From the NCBI GenBank assembly GCA_017525235.1, contig JAFXTC010000038.1:26214-90213 (forward strand): a DNA stretch of 64,000 bases. The letters run 5' to 3'. This DNA comes from Bacteroidaceae bacterium. GTDB taxonomy: Bacteria > Bacteroidota > Bacteroidia > Bacteroidales > Bacteroidaceae. A model generated the notes under the pieces. That model saw only the letters and a program-made list of their open reading frames with translations. It was not told where the DNA came from and did not search any database. The translations under genes were made by a program, and so were the position numbers. Below are positions 42,436 through 50,411 of the stretch, piece after piece (within the stretch, counting starts at the first letter, position 1; each line of letters opens with the position of its first letter).

Positions 42436-43272
42436 ATGAAAAAGTATTTTTCTTTCCTTCCTGTTTTGGCACTTGCTGCAATGATGTGCAGTTGTGTTTC
42501 TACAAAGAAGATCGTTTATTTCCAGGGTTCGGATTCTCTGTTTATGCAGGCTCAGGAGGTTCTGCAGCAGTATGAGATGAAGTTAAAGCCGGCTGACCAG
42601 ATTCTTGTTAAAGTAACTTGTAGTGAACCAGACTTGCTTTCTGTTTTTGCGCAAGACGTTGTTATGGGTACTTCTGGCGGTGGTCGTGGTAATAGTTCTT
42701 CATATCTTTCTTCAGGTGCCTCTGGCGGTATGTCTAATGCATACGGATATACCATTACCAACGATGGCTACGTGGTTCTTCCCTCTATAGGTAAGGTTCA
42801 TGTGGCTGGCCTTACAACACTTGATGCCGCCACGGTGATAGAAGAGAAAATAAAAGAAGTCAGTAAAATCAAGGATCCTGGCGTTACTGTTAATCTGCTG
42901 AATGCCCGTGTGGCTGTCTTAGGTGCAGTCAAAACCCCAAAAGTGGTAAGTCTGACCAGTGAACGTAATACTGTTCTTGATGTCCTGTCACAGTGTGGTG
43001 ATATTGCAGATACTGGTTTGAGGCAGAAAATTAAGCTTTACCGTGAGGTAGACGGCAAGCGAATGATGTACAAGATGGATCTAACAAAGTCAGACGTCTT
43101 TGATAGTCCGGCATATTATGTCCAGCAGAACGACTTGATTTACGTAGAGCCTAATAAGAGTCAGAGCATTAAGAGTAGTGCATTCTATACGTTCTGGACG
43201 GCAGGTGCTACTATCTTAGGTACTTTGGCAACTATAACTTCAATGATTATCCTTATAAAGAATAATAAGTAA
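42436..43272 (+). CDS. Wza-type polysaccharide export lipoprotein
   Basis: This 278-residue protein has a lipoprotein signal ending MMCSC (Cys about 20). Next come a Poly_export domain (LKPADQILVKVTCSEP, near 50-65, and NDGYVVLPSIGKVHVAGLT near 108-126) and an SLBB region (VAVLGAVKTPKVVSL). A C-terminal hydrophobic helix (TILGTLATITSMIILI) fits the membrane-spanning end of Wza. It forms the outer-membrane channel of a Wzc-dependent exporter. It is a single gene with its own promoter, 4.5 kb from the kinase gene, and its end overlaps a minus-strand gene by 20 bases. It probably pairs with that Wzc. Confidence 0.9.
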   Translation: MKKYFSFLPVLALAAMMCSCVSTKKIVYFQGSDSLFMQAQEVLQQYEMKLKPADQILVKVTCSEPDLLSVFAQDVVMGTSGGGRGNSSSYLSSGASGGMSNAYGYTITNDGYVVLPSIGKVHVAGLTTLDAATVIEEKIKEVSKIKDPGVTVNLLNARVAVLGAVKTPKVVSLTSERNTVLDVLSQCGDIADTGLRQKIKLYREVDGKRMMYKMDLTKSDVFDSPAYYVQQNDLIYVEPNKSQSIKSSAFYTFWTAGATILGTLATITSMIILIKNNK

Positions 43273-43801
43273 TAGTATCCCATTTTTGAATATCAGGTTT
43301 GATTGTTGAAATATCAAAACCATACATCCAATGGCCTTCGTCAATGTTGCGAAGGCCATTTCTGTTGAAATAAACCTTAGGCGTGCCATGCAACAGAATA
43401 CATTTTCTGAAACCTGACGGATTATATGGGAGTGAGTAAGATTTTTGTAGTTTCTGGCTGGAGAGTTCTACGGGTATACACTTCTCGATGTTTGTGCATG
43501 TGGAATCTGCTGAGATAAGGATATTACTGCAGTATTGGGTTGTGTCCGAGAAGATGGAGTTATTCATAGTTCTGTAAGTCGCTCCGATTACATAACCTAA
43601 TACCCATACAGGTGTTCCTGAGTTGATGAATTTGTTTTCAATAATATCATTTGCGGTAAATGGCCGCAGAATAGTCCCTTCCCCTGTTCCGAACAAGAAT
43701 GTTGGCGAGACGGCTTGGGAAGCTTCTGCTTGTTCTGTTTCAACTTGCTGGCAACTGCAGACAATGATGAAACTCAATAGGAAGAAAAAAAACCTTGTCA
43801 A
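43253..43801 (-). CDS. DUF6359-like lipoprotein
   Basis: This 182-residue protein has a lipoprotein signal ending IVCSC (Cys about 17). The body (GTILRPFTANDII, VWVLGYVIGAT, CIPVELSS) resembles the DUF6359 OB-like domain of Bacteroidales surface proteins. The initiation codon is TTG at 43799-43801, overlapping the stop codon of a 46-residue frame as TTGA, so translation is probably coupled. Its last 20 coding bases overlap the end of the Wza-type gene on the other strand. Function unknown. Confidence 0.75.
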   Translation of the reverse strand: MTRFFFFLLSFIIVCSCQQVETEQAEASQAVSPTFLFGTGEGTILRPFTANDIIENKFINSGTPVWVLGYVIGATYRTMNNSIFSDTTQYCSNILISADSTCTNIEKCIPVELSSQKLQKSYSLPYNPSGFRKCILLHGTPKVYFNRNGLRNIDEGHWMYGFDISTIKPDIQKWDTITYYSL

Positions 43802-43938
43802 TCTTCTTCTGTGAAAGCTATGAGAATCTTTTTAAAATGAACAGGCAAATTCTTCTTGTAATATATGGTCTCTAACCACATCGCTCCATAAATGATAACA
43901 TCAAAAATAATCCAGCAGATAAGCAGTTTTGCAATCAT
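43798..43938 (-). CDS. Small membrane protein (46 residues) leading the DUF6359-like gene
   Basis: The frame from ATG at 43936-43938 to TGA at 43798-43800 encodes MIAKLLICWIIFDVIIYGAM then WLETIYYKKNLPVHF, ending TEED. The first 20 residues are one hydrophobic span, followed by a short charged tail. A strong minus-strand -7 element (TAACTTTG) lies 27 bases upstream, so this is the first frame of the transcript, and its stop overlaps the TTG start of the lipoprotein gene. I recognise no family. Confidence 0.6.
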   Translation of the reverse strand: MIAKLLICWIIFDVIIYGAMWLETIYYKKNLPVHFKKILIAFTEED

Positions 43939-43965
43939 AACAAAATTTTCTTTAATATTTTGGTA

Positions 43966-43973
43966 CAAAGTTA
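43966..43973 (-). promoter_or_regulatory. -7 element for the small membrane protein/DUF6359 pair
   Basis: On the minus strand this reads TAACTTTG followed by T. It lies 27 bases upstream of the ATG at 43938 and is back-to-back with TACTTTTG at 44006 on the plus strand. Confidence 0.6.
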
Positions 43974-44005
43974 CTAAGTTTCTTTTTAATTTGGAAAAAA
44001 TTTGT

Positions 44006-44013
44006 TACTTTTG
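44006..44013 (+). promoter_or_regulatory. -7 element for the FimB-like lipoprotein gene
   Basis: TACTTTTG followed by TGC matches the consensus and lies 29 bases before the ATG at 44043. Confidence 0.6.
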
Positions 44014-44042
44014 TGCTCGAAATTCAAAAATAACCGAAGAAA

Positions 44043-44921
44043 ATGAAGAAAAAAACTGTTTTATTGATGCAAGCTTGTGTGCTTTCAGTGTTACTTTTAT
44101 CATGTAATAAGTCGGAACTTAATACGGAAAATAATGTGAAGACAATAAGTTTCGGTATTCAAAACTATAAACAATATGGTTTTGAGGCGTCTCGTGCGGC
44201 GGTACCTGTTGACCTTCCGCATTTGTCATTTGCTGCTTTTGATGCAGCAACTGGTACGGCAGTTGTCCCAACGATTACTTCTAATACGGGCGACAAGGAA
44301 TACGGAATCTTTACTGCTACTTTTCCGTATGGTTCATATCAGTTAGTATTTGTCGGATATGAGAAAGATTATGATTGTATTATTGATTCTCCATCTTCTG
44401 TCTCTTTTGCCAATTCATTTGTTCCAAATACCTTTTTATATTATACAACCATTGATATTAACGAAGAGACGGAGTCTCAGCAAAGTATAACATTAAAACG
44501 TGCGGTAGCAGCCTTCCGCCTTGTGATAAACGATGAGATACCAGCAGAATTCAGGAGCGTCCGGTTTGTTTGTGACGGGGGAGGAACGGCACTAAATGCA
44601 ACAACGGGATTCGCAAAGGAAGTTGTTGGAAGGACATCTACTGTAAATATTCCTGCAACATTCAAAGGGGGCGAAAATGCAGGTATACTGACATATCTTT
44701 TCTTGCCATCTTCAGAAACTGTGGTTAATTATCATGTAGAGGCATTGGATGATGCAAATAATGTGATATGCAGCAGGGATTTTTGTGATGTGCCTATGAA
44801 GATAAACACCATAACCTGTTACTCGGGCAGTTTCTTTACAGAACCGATAAAGTCAAAAACTTCCGACTATACTATTTTGTATGAAAAGGAGTGGGCGGAT
44901 ACCTTACATTTCTCGTACTAG
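44043..44921 (+). CDS. Fimbrillin-like lipoprotein (FimB/Mfa2 type)
   Basis: This 292-residue protein has a lipoprotein signal ending LLLSC (Cys about 21). The remainder has the two beta-sandwich pattern of Bacteroidales fimbrillin and anchor proteins: an Arg processing-like site in FEASRAAVPVD (about 49), TLKRAVAAFRLVIND (about 150-164) and a C-terminal YSGSFFTEP. Such proteins form or anchor surface pili. There is no second fimbrial gene next to it, so it may be an isolated anchor or a diverged lipoprotein. Its stop overlaps the stop region of the YihY-like gene by four bases. Confidence 0.65.
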   Translation: MKKKTVLLMQACVLSVLLLSCNKSELNTENNVKTISFGIQNYKQYGFEASRAAVPVDLPHLSFAAFDAATGTAVVPTITSNTGDKEYGIFTATFPYGSYQLVFVGYEKDYDCIIDSPSSVSFANSFVPNTFLYYTTIDINEETESQQSITLKRAVAAFRLVINDEIPAEFRSVRFVCDGGGTALNATTGFAKEVVGRTSTVNIPATFKGGENAGILTYLFLPSSETVVNYHVEALDDANNVICSRDFCDVPMKINTITCYSGSFFTEPIKSKTSDYTILYEKEWADTLHFSY

Positions 44922-46198
44922 ACGTCAATTAGTAAAGTGTCTTTGTCATGATATCTGAGGGCCCTGAGTCTTTCCCACTCAGGTGCATTCATCTTCCATG
45001 TGTGTGATGTGGCTTCAGAGCCATAACTGTCTATTTTTTTTACTACCATCTTCAGCGTCATGCGGTGTATGTCGATGGCTGGGAGGTACTGCGAATTTGA
45101 GTCTGCCTCGTTGTGTGTCTCAACAAGGAGTTGCATGCTTGTCAGTTCGTCCAAAAGAATCCTGACCACAGTTTCAGGTAACTGGATGTCCCTTGCCAAA
45201 GTGCGGGCAGAATAGGCTGTGTCTCCATTGGCAAATCTTTTACAAATCTTACTCATGAGAAGCAGACAAATGGTATCGCGGTAGCGTCGGCTCAGGTCGT
45301 AACTCTGTCGCTCAAAAGCATAGTTCTCCATACATTGGTTAGCGTAGCACAATTGTCCGCCTATCAAACAGATGCTCCAGGAAATCTGCAGCAGCAACAT
45401 AAAAAGTGGTAATGCTGCAAACGAACCATATATGGCGTTATAGCTGCTCAGTTTAATCTGGTAATGGACATATAGGTATTGGGTGGCGGCAAATGCTATT
45501 CCTGCAATGATACCAGGCACTATCACATTCTTGAACTTGACATGTGTGTTGGGCATCATCTTGTACAGCAGTATGAAGGCCATACTGATGAGTACAACGG
45601 GCGACAGGCGAAGGATGGTTCCCAAGGTGTTGCTCAGGTACAAATAGTCGGGAAGCAAGCTTCTGAACGTCATCACTGCCATATTCAAACCGCTTATGAT
45701 GATGATAATAAAGGGAAGCAGAATGAATACGCTGATGTAGTCGGTAATTTTTTTGTATATATTACGTGATGATTTGACAAACCAAATGGTGTTGAATGCT
45801 GTTTCTATGTTGGTGGTAAGGGAGAGCAGCGAATACAACAGGAATACTAAACCAACGCCCAAAAAGACGCCGCCCTTGGTGTGTTGAAGATAGGAATCTA
45901 CAAAGCCCAGAATGGTGTCGAGAATCTCGGGATTTATCTCCAGCGAATTGCGAATACGCTCCTCTAGAAAGAGGTCAAACCCAAAGCCTTTGGCAATCGC
46001 AAAGATGATGGCCAGCACAGGAACAGCCGCTAACATGCAGTTGTATGTCAGGGCAGAGGCATAGCTCATGAGATTGTTCTTCATGATACATTCTGTTACG
46101 ATAATGCCTCGTTTCACCATTCTTATCTTCCATCTTTTGAATGGCGAGAGCTTCTGCTCGTTGATGTTCCAGATATATTCCAGGTTCCTCATCTTCAA
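44918..46198 (-). CDS. YihY/BrkB-family inner-membrane protein
   Basis: This 426-residue protein has six membrane spans between about residues 40 and 290 with the family landmarks MSYASALTYNCMLAAVPVL, LSLTTNIETAFNTIW and YASLPLF-like FAALPLFMLLLQISW. A C-terminal cytoplasmic extension of about 130 residues with a winged-helix-like segment (YSARTLARDIQLPETVVRILLDEL, described here as YSARTLARDI then LPETVVRILLDEL) follows, as in other Bacteroidetes members. The function of the family is unsettled; older annotation as ribonuclease BN is wrong. rnpB lies just upstream on the same strand. Confidence 0.87.
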   Translation of the reverse strand: MKMRNLEYIWNINEQKLSPFKRWKIRMVKRGIIVTECIMKNNLMSYASALTYNCMLAAVPVLAIIFAIAKGFGFDLFLEERIRNSLEINPEILDTILGFVDSYLQHTKGGVFLGVGLVFLLYSLLSLTTNIETAFNTIWFVKSSRNIYKKITDYISVFILLPFIIIIISGLNMAVMTFRSLLPDYLYLSNTLGTILRLSPVVLISMAFILLYKMMPNTHVKFKNVIVPGIIAGIAFAATQYLYVHYQIKLSSYNAIYGSFAALPLFMLLLQISWSICLIGGQLCYANQCMENYAFERQSYDLSRRYRDTICLLLMSKICKRFANGDTAYSARTLARDIQLPETVVRILLDELTSMQLLVETHNEADSNSQYLPAIDIHRMTLKMVVKKIDSYGSEATSHTWKMNAPEWERLRALRYHDKDTLLIDV

Positions 46199-46211
46199 CG
46201 CTTAAAAACAG

Positions 46212-46597
46212 AAAAGGCAGTAAACTTGTAAGCCGGGTTCTGTAATCTTTTCCTTTTGGGGGAGAAAGACGCTTGTCATTTATCTGCAGCCTGTGTTGCC
46301 ACAGGTCTCTATCGTTCTACCCTCCAGCTCAGACGGGCCGCCTTCTCTTTTATTCGCTGGTATACATGAACTTTCAACTCCCGGAATGCACAGCATTGAT
46401 GTCACCACCAACCTGGTAGGCTCTTACCCTGCCTTCTCACCCTTACTCCCATAATGGGGGCGGTTGTTTTCTTCTGCATTTACAGACTCTCGCGAATCTC
46501 TTTCCGTTAGGAAGCGGGATGCCCTGTGTTGCCCGGACTTTCCTCTCGCTTACTTGTTGCCAAGAAAGCTAGCGACAAGCCGGTCTACTGTCTTATT
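46212..46597 (-). ncRNA. rnpB: RNase P RNA
   Basis: On the minus strand the RNA starts near GAATAAGACAGTAG, contains the conserved GAGGAAAGTCCGGGC (P3/P4 side) and ends with ACAGAACCCGGCTTA, the universally conserved 3' element. The length of about 386 bases fits class A RNA. The 5' end follows a TACTTTTG promoter element. It cleaves 5' leaders from tRNA precursors together with RnpA. End coordinates are good to a few bases. Confidence 0.95.
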
Positions 46598-46603
46598 CTG
46601 GTG

Positions 46604-46611
46604 CAAAAGTA
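46604..46611 (-). promoter_or_regulatory. rnpB: -7 element for rnpB
   Basis: On the minus strand this reads TACTTTTG followed by CACC, about seven bases before the inferred RNA 5' end. Confidence 0.7.
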
Positions 46612-46846
46612 CAAAGAAAACTTTTATGTACCCTTATTTTTTGAAAAAATATCTCGTGTAATGTTGGTAAACGAATGTAAATAAGCGCCTCTGTAGCGTT
46701 TAACAACCGTTAATGAAGAGCACACCTCTGTTAAATATTGGCAAAAATGCTACCTTGACGTTACCATGTTCAATAAAATAGATATATCTTTGTGACGTTT
46801 TAGAGATAAAAAACAAGAAAATTAACAAATAAAGTATGATATAGTT
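46612..46846. other. Intergenic region between rnpB and the HtrA gene
   Basis: Apart from the divergent promoters, this 235-base stretch holds an interrupted inverted motif (AACAACCGTTAATG, AACGGTTGTT-like) near 46700-46715. I see no small gene or second RNA in it. Confidence 0.4.
46785..46792 (+). promoter_or_regulatory. -7 element for the HtrA protease gene
   Basis: TATCTTTG followed by TGACG lies 54 bases before the ATG at 46847. No -33 element at standard spacing is obvious, which would suit a promoter that depends on an extra factor or alternative sigma. Confidence 0.55.
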
Positions 46847-48328
46847 ATGAAACAGACAACTAAAATGTGGATTGGAATGACTATTCTTGCGTTTGCAAGT
46901 AGTGCTGTAACTGGTGCGGTGATTAAAAATACATCTACCAAAGAAACACCTGCACCTATTTTTGCTCCTTCACCTGTAGCTGCTGCTGCGCCAAGTGGTC
47001 TGGTGGACTTAACAACTGCTGCAGAATCTTCTGTAAATGCAGTAGTATATATTAAGGTTACACAGACAGGCAAGACACAGCGTGTGACGGTTCAGGACCC
47101 GTTCAGTGATTTCTTTGGCGACTTCTTTGGCTTTGGTGGCCGGCAGCCGCAGCAGCGTGAATACAAGGCTCCTGACAGACATGGTGCCGGGAGTGGTGTT
47201 ATTATTAGCAGCGACGGCTACATTGTAACCAATAACCATGTGGTGGGCGATGCCGACCAGATAGAGGTGAAACTAAATGACAATCGCGAATTTAAGGGTC
47301 GTATTATTGGTTGTGATGCTACTACCGACTTGGCTTTGATAAAGATTGACGGCAAAGACCTACCTACCATACCCATCGGAAATAGCGATGAGTTGAAGTT
47401 AGGGCAATGGGTGCTGGCTGTTGGTAACCCCTTTAACCTGACCAGTACCGTAACGGCTGGTATTGTCAGTGCAAAGGCTCGTACCCTTGGTGCCAACGGT
47501 ATAGAGAGTTTCATCCAGACGGATGCAGCCATCAATGCCGGTAATAGTGGTGGCGCCTTGGTGAATGAGAAGGGTGAATTGGTTGGTATCAATGCCATGC
47601 TGTACAGTCAGACAGGAAGCTATAGTGGCTACGGATTTGCTATTCCAACTTCTATAATGAATAAGGTTGTGGCCGACCTGAAGGTTTTTGGTACTGTTCA
47701 GCGTGCAGTTCTCGGTGTACAGGGGACGGATGTGTCTAACTATATTGACGCGGAAAAGGCAAAAGGTAATGAAGTGGAGCTGGGAACCGTTACTGGTGTT
47801 TACATTGACAAAGTTACAGATGCAAGTGCTGCAGAGGATGCCGGTTTGGAAAAAGGCGATGTGATAACTGAATTCGATGGCAAACAGGTTAAGAAGATGT
47901 CAGAACTGCAAGAGGCTATTGCACAGCATCGTCCTGGTGACAAAGTTACCATCAAATATCTCAGGAACAAGAAATCTCATACAGAGACTGTAACATTGCG
48001 CAACACCCAAGGGACGACCAAGGTTATGGAGGAAGTTGATCTTGACCAATTGGGCGTACAGATGAAACCTGTTACCGACGAGGAAAAGAAGACCATGAAC
48101 ATTTCTTACGGATTGACAGTTAATGCCATTCGCAATGGTAAGATGAAGGCGGCAGGTGCTACCAAGGGCACTATCGTTCTTCAGGTTAACGACCAGAAGA
48201 TGAACACTGTGGAAGACTGGGAAGAGGCTGTTAAGAGCGCCAACCAGAGCACAGACCGCACTTTGTGGATTAAGGCTCTGACGCCAAGCGGTAGAAAGGT
48301 TAGTTATGTTATTGAGTTGAATGAATGA
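46847..48328 (+). CDS. Periplasmic serine protease of the Do/HtrA family
   Basis: This 493-residue protein has an N-terminal signal or anchor segment (about 8-27). The trypsin-like domain has its triad visible: His131 in NNHVVGD, Asp161 in TDLALIK and Ser234 in GNSGGAL. Two PDZ domains follow (about 275-385, with GLEKGDVITEFDGKQV, and 400-490). The Gly- and Gln-rich LA loop (FGFGGRQPQQREY) is short. HtrA proteins degrade or refold damaged envelope proteins under stress. It is a single gene, followed by an octamer array and a 16-base-stem inverted repeat. Confidence 0.93.
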   Translation: MKQTTKMWIGMTILAFASSAVTGAVIKNTSTKETPAPIFAPSPVAAAAPSGLVDLTTAAESSVNAVVYIKVTQTGKTQRVTVQDPFSDFFGDFFGFGGRQPQQREYKAPDRHGAGSGVIISSDGYIVTNNHVVGDADQIEVKLNDNREFKGRIIGCDATTDLALIKIDGKDLPTIPIGNSDELKLGQWVLAVGNPFNLTSTVTAGIVSAKARTLGANGIESFIQTDAAINAGNSGGALVNEKGELVGINAMLYSQTGSYSGYGFAIPTSIMNKVVADLKVFGTVQRAVLGVQGTDVSNYIDAEKAKGNEVELGTVTGVYIDKVTDASAAEDAGLEKGDVITEFDGKQVKKMSELQEAIAQHRPGDKVTIKYLRNKKSHTETVTLRNTQGTTKVMEEVDLDQLGVQMKPVTDEEKKTMNISYGLTVNAIRNGKMKAAGATKGTIVLQVNDQKMNTVEDWEEAVKSANQSTDRTLWIKALTPSGRKVSYVIELNE

Positions 48329-48337
48329 TTGGATCGC

Positions 48338-48385
48338 TAAATAACGTCGTGATAACGATATAACGTAATAAGGTAATAACGAAGG
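48338..48385. repeat. Octamer-period array after the HtrA gene
   Basis: Six 8-base units (TAAATAAC, GTCGTGAT, AACGATAT, AACGTAAT, AAGGTAAT, AACGAAGG) follow the protease stop codon after nine bases. Confidence 0.65.
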
Positions 48386-48402
48386 CGACCAAAGAAAGTT
48401 GA

Positions 48403-48441
48403 AAAGTTTCCCCGAAATCTTGTCCATTTCGGGGAAACTTT
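48403..48441 (+). terminator. Perfect 16-base inverted repeat: HtrA terminator and possible operator
   Basis: Arms 48403-48418 and 48426-48441 (core GTTTCCCCGAAAT) are perfect inverted copies with a seven-base loop. It lies 74 bases after the protease stop and would end its transcript. Its right arm ends one base before the -7 element of the next operon, so as DNA it covers the whole -10 to -35 region and could also be a protein-binding site. Confidence 0.7.
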
Positions 48442-48442
48442 G

Positions 48443-48450
48443 TACATTTG
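48443..48450 (+). promoter_or_regulatory. -7 element for the kinase/peptidase/PqqD operon
   Basis: TACATTTG followed by CGC matches the consensus and lies 30 bases before the ATG at 48481. Confidence 0.6.
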
Positions 48451-48480
48451 CGCGTTAATATTCAGGAATAATCTATCAGA

Positions 48481-48945
48481 ATGAAGAAAAGTGTTTTTTA
48501 TGTCTTGTTTTTCTTAGCTTTTCTGTCGTGTCAAAATACAGTGGCAAAGGTAAGAGAGAAGCCGATATACATGTTTGGTTTTGCCATATCATTTGTAGAT
48601 TCTTTAGCATACATAACTGATGTCCAGTATATAGAATCAGCCTATATTGATTCAAAGAGCAAGTTCTTAGTGGGCAGAAATATGTATTCTGTCCAGTTGC
48701 AGCACTTTCTCGAGAAAAACGAAGGTTGTCAGCACCCTGTAACATCTATTTTCTTTGGGAAAAAGAAGAAAATGGAGAAAAAGATGCTTTCGATACGTCA
48801 AAAGTACGAGAGAGGCAACGTGTATGTCCTAAAAAACATAGCCTGCAATTTCCGGCCGGAGAACTATGAGGAACAGGAAATAATAGAGAGCTCTGAATCT
48901 GACGAGGCAGATGATAAGGCAAGTAAGAAGAGCCGGAAAATGTAA
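48481..48945 (+). CDS. Unknown lipoprotein, first gene of an eight-gene unit
   Basis: This 154-residue protein has a lipoprotein signal ending LAFLSC (Cys about 17). I recognise no family. The middle contains VDSLAYITDVQYIESAYIDS and a basic patch (FFGKKKKMEKKML); the C-terminus is acidic then basic (SSESDEADDKASKKSRKM). It should sit in the periplasm or outer membrane. It starts the unit that includes the HPr-kinase-like, S26-type and PqqD-like genes, and only six bases separate it from the kinase-like gene. Its tail composition could suit a processed substrate, but nothing shows this. Confidence 0.75.
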   Translation: MKKSVFYVLFFLAFLSCQNTVAKVREKPIYMFGFAISFVDSLAYITDVQYIESAYIDSKSKFLVGRNMYSVQLQHFLEKNEGCQHPVTSIFFGKKKKMEKKMLSIRQKYERGNVYVLKNIACNFRPENYEEQEIIESSESDEADDKASKKSRKM

Positions 48946-48951
48946 TGTTTG

Positions 48952-49836
48952 ATGAAGGAACGTAAACTGTTTTATCGTGTTGGCGGACATGCTTTTTGTG
49001 TGGTCTTCAAGGATGAGTATAATGATGAATCCTTGATACCGTCGTTTGTGCGATTCAAAATAGAGGAACCCACCGAACCGTTGCTTTTTACGCTGACGGT
49101 GGATGATTCCTTTCGCTTTGGTACAAGAGGAGACGAGATAGGGCAGTTCGACTGTGGAGGCTGCAATCATGGTGTGTATTGTACGGATTCTGCTGAATAT
49201 CAGTATGAAATATCTGATGTTCAGGGCGATTTGTGCAGCTATATGCAGGCCTCTCCTGATTTCAAGGTATGCATTGTTGCCGTAATGGGTAAAACATGGA
49301 GCCAGCGTAATTATGGACTCAATAATGCCATAATGATGTCTTATGCTTTTGCTTCTGCCGACCAATACACAATGTTAATGCACGCATCTGTTATCCGCCA
49401 TCAGGGAAAGGGTTATCTGATGACGGCTCCCAGTGGAACCGGCAAGAGTACGCACACCAGACTTTGGTACGATAATATTCCCGGGTGCGACTTGATGAAC
49501 GATGATAATCCAGTTGTCAGAATTGTAAATGGTGAGCCAATTGTTTATGGTAGTCCTTGGAGCGGGAAGACACCTTGCTACAGGAACATTCAGGCGCCAA
49601 TTGGTGGTATAGTTCGTATTCAGCAACGTCCAGAGAATACCATCCGCAAGTTTTCCGCTCTTGAGGCTTTCAGCAATCTACTTCCTGCCATCAGTAACAT
49701 GAAGTGGGACAAGCGCGTATATAGTGGGGTTTGTGACGGAATTTCGGAATTGATTCGCCTGTGTGGAATGTATGAACTGGGCTGTCTTCCAGATGCCGCT
49801 GCTGCCCATCTTTGTCATGATACAATCGTGAAATGA
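48952..49836 (+). CDS. HPr-kinase-like P-loop protein
   Basis: This protein of about 294 residues has a P-loop TAPSGTGKSTHT near residues 158-169 and a following acidic NDDNPVVR that matches the kinase/phosphatase core of HPr kinase and PEP carboxykinase-like folds; a second glycine loop is GSPWSGKT. The N-terminal 120 residues are a separate beta-rich part. Real HprK partners (HPr-like PTS proteins) are not in the window. Such kinases are found beside PqqD-like proteins in lasso-peptide and other peptide-modification clusters, as here. I prefer the ATG at 48952 over the adjacent TTG. Its stop overlaps the next start (ATGA). Confidence 0.75.
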   Translation: MKERKLFYRVGGHAFCVVFKDEYNDESLIPSFVRFKIEEPTEPLLFTLTVDDSFRFGTRGDEIGQFDCGGCNHGVYCTDSAEYQYEISDVQGDLCSYMQASPDFKVCIVAVMGKTWSQRNYGLNNAIMMSYAFASADQYTMLMHASVIRHQGKGYLMTAPSGTGKSTHTRLWYDNIPGCDLMNDDNPVVRIVNGEPIVYGSPWSGKTPCYRNIQAPIGGIVRIQQRPENTIRKFSALEAFSNLLPAISNMKWDKRVYSGVCDGISELIRLCGMYELGCLPDAAAAHLCHDTIVK

Positions 49837-50369
49837 ATGCAATAAAGTCCATTGTACGTTTTCTCCTTAGAGTGCTGTTGACGCCTTTCCGGAATTTCAA
49901 TAAGCATAAAAACGGTGTAGCACCGTCAGAGGTTAGGCACGAGTTGCCCAACGACGCCTTCTTGGGACTTGTCAGCGAAACGCTGGCCAAGGGACACACG
50001 GCTGTGATATGGGTCAAGGGCTACAGTATGCGCCCATTTATCGAATACGGTAGGGATAAGGTAAAACTTGCTTCGGCAGAGACCTATACGATGGGAGAGG
50101 CCGTATTGGCAGAGATTTCCAAGGGACATTATGTGCTGCATCGTATTATAAAGGTGGAAGGAAACAAGTTGACCTTACAGGGCGACGGAAATGTCAGGGG
50201 CGTTGAATATTGTACAAAGGCTGATGTAAGAGGCGTGGTTACTGAATACATCCGACCCAACAGGACTCTCTCGGCCGATGATCCCAGCTTAAAAAGGAAA
50301 ATCCGTCTCTGGCGCACCATGCGTCCCATCAGGCGCTATCTGCTTTTCCTCTATAAAGCCGTTGTTTAA
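49833..50369 (+). CDS. S24/S26-type serine peptidase (Ser-His-Asp signal-peptidase-like)
   Basis: This 178-residue protein has the S26 pattern GYSMRPF with Ser65, then HRII with His103 and QGDGN with Asp118. The Ser-His-Asp set is that of archaeal/ER-type signal peptidases rather than the Ser-Lys LepB type. There is an N-terminal hydrophobic/basic segment (IVRFLLRVLLTPF) but no strong membrane span. It lies between the HPr-kinase-like and PqqD-like genes, overlapping the former by ATGA. A role in maturing a peptide is likely but unproven. Confidence 0.75.
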   Translation: MNAIKSIVRFLLRVLLTPFRNFNKHKNGVAPSEVRHELPNDAFLGLVSETLAKGHTAVIWVKGYSMRPFIEYGRDKVKLASAETYTMGEAVLAEISKGHYVLHRIIKVEGNKLTLQGDGNVRGVEYCTKADVRGVVTEYIRPNRTLSADDPSLKRKIRLWRTMRPIRRYLLFLYKAVV

Positions 50370-50402
50370 CGAAAACGAAAACAAAAACAAAAACGAAAAT
50401 AA
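50370..50402. repeat. Hexamer-period A-rich array
   Basis: AACGAA, AACGAA, AACAAA, AACAAA, AACGAA, AATAAA fill the gap between the peptidase and PqqD-like genes. The complementary form of the same hexamer repeat is translated in the DUF1460 gene at 52674-52710. Confidence 0.75.
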
Positions 50403-50411
50403 ACTCATAAT

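Noticed and set aside
42293-42481. N-terminal extension of the HAD-like protein
   Set aside because: The catalytic DFDGT must be close to the N-terminus, and a promoter element at 42314-42321 lies within the extension.
46464-46661. 65-residue plus-strand frame
   Set aside because: It runs antisense over the 5' half of RNase P RNA, whose conserved elements are clear.
48952-49836. True HPr kinase/phosphatase of carbon regulation
   Set aside because: No HPr or PTS gene is present and the neighbours are a PqqD-like protein and a peptidase, so only the fold relationship is claimed.
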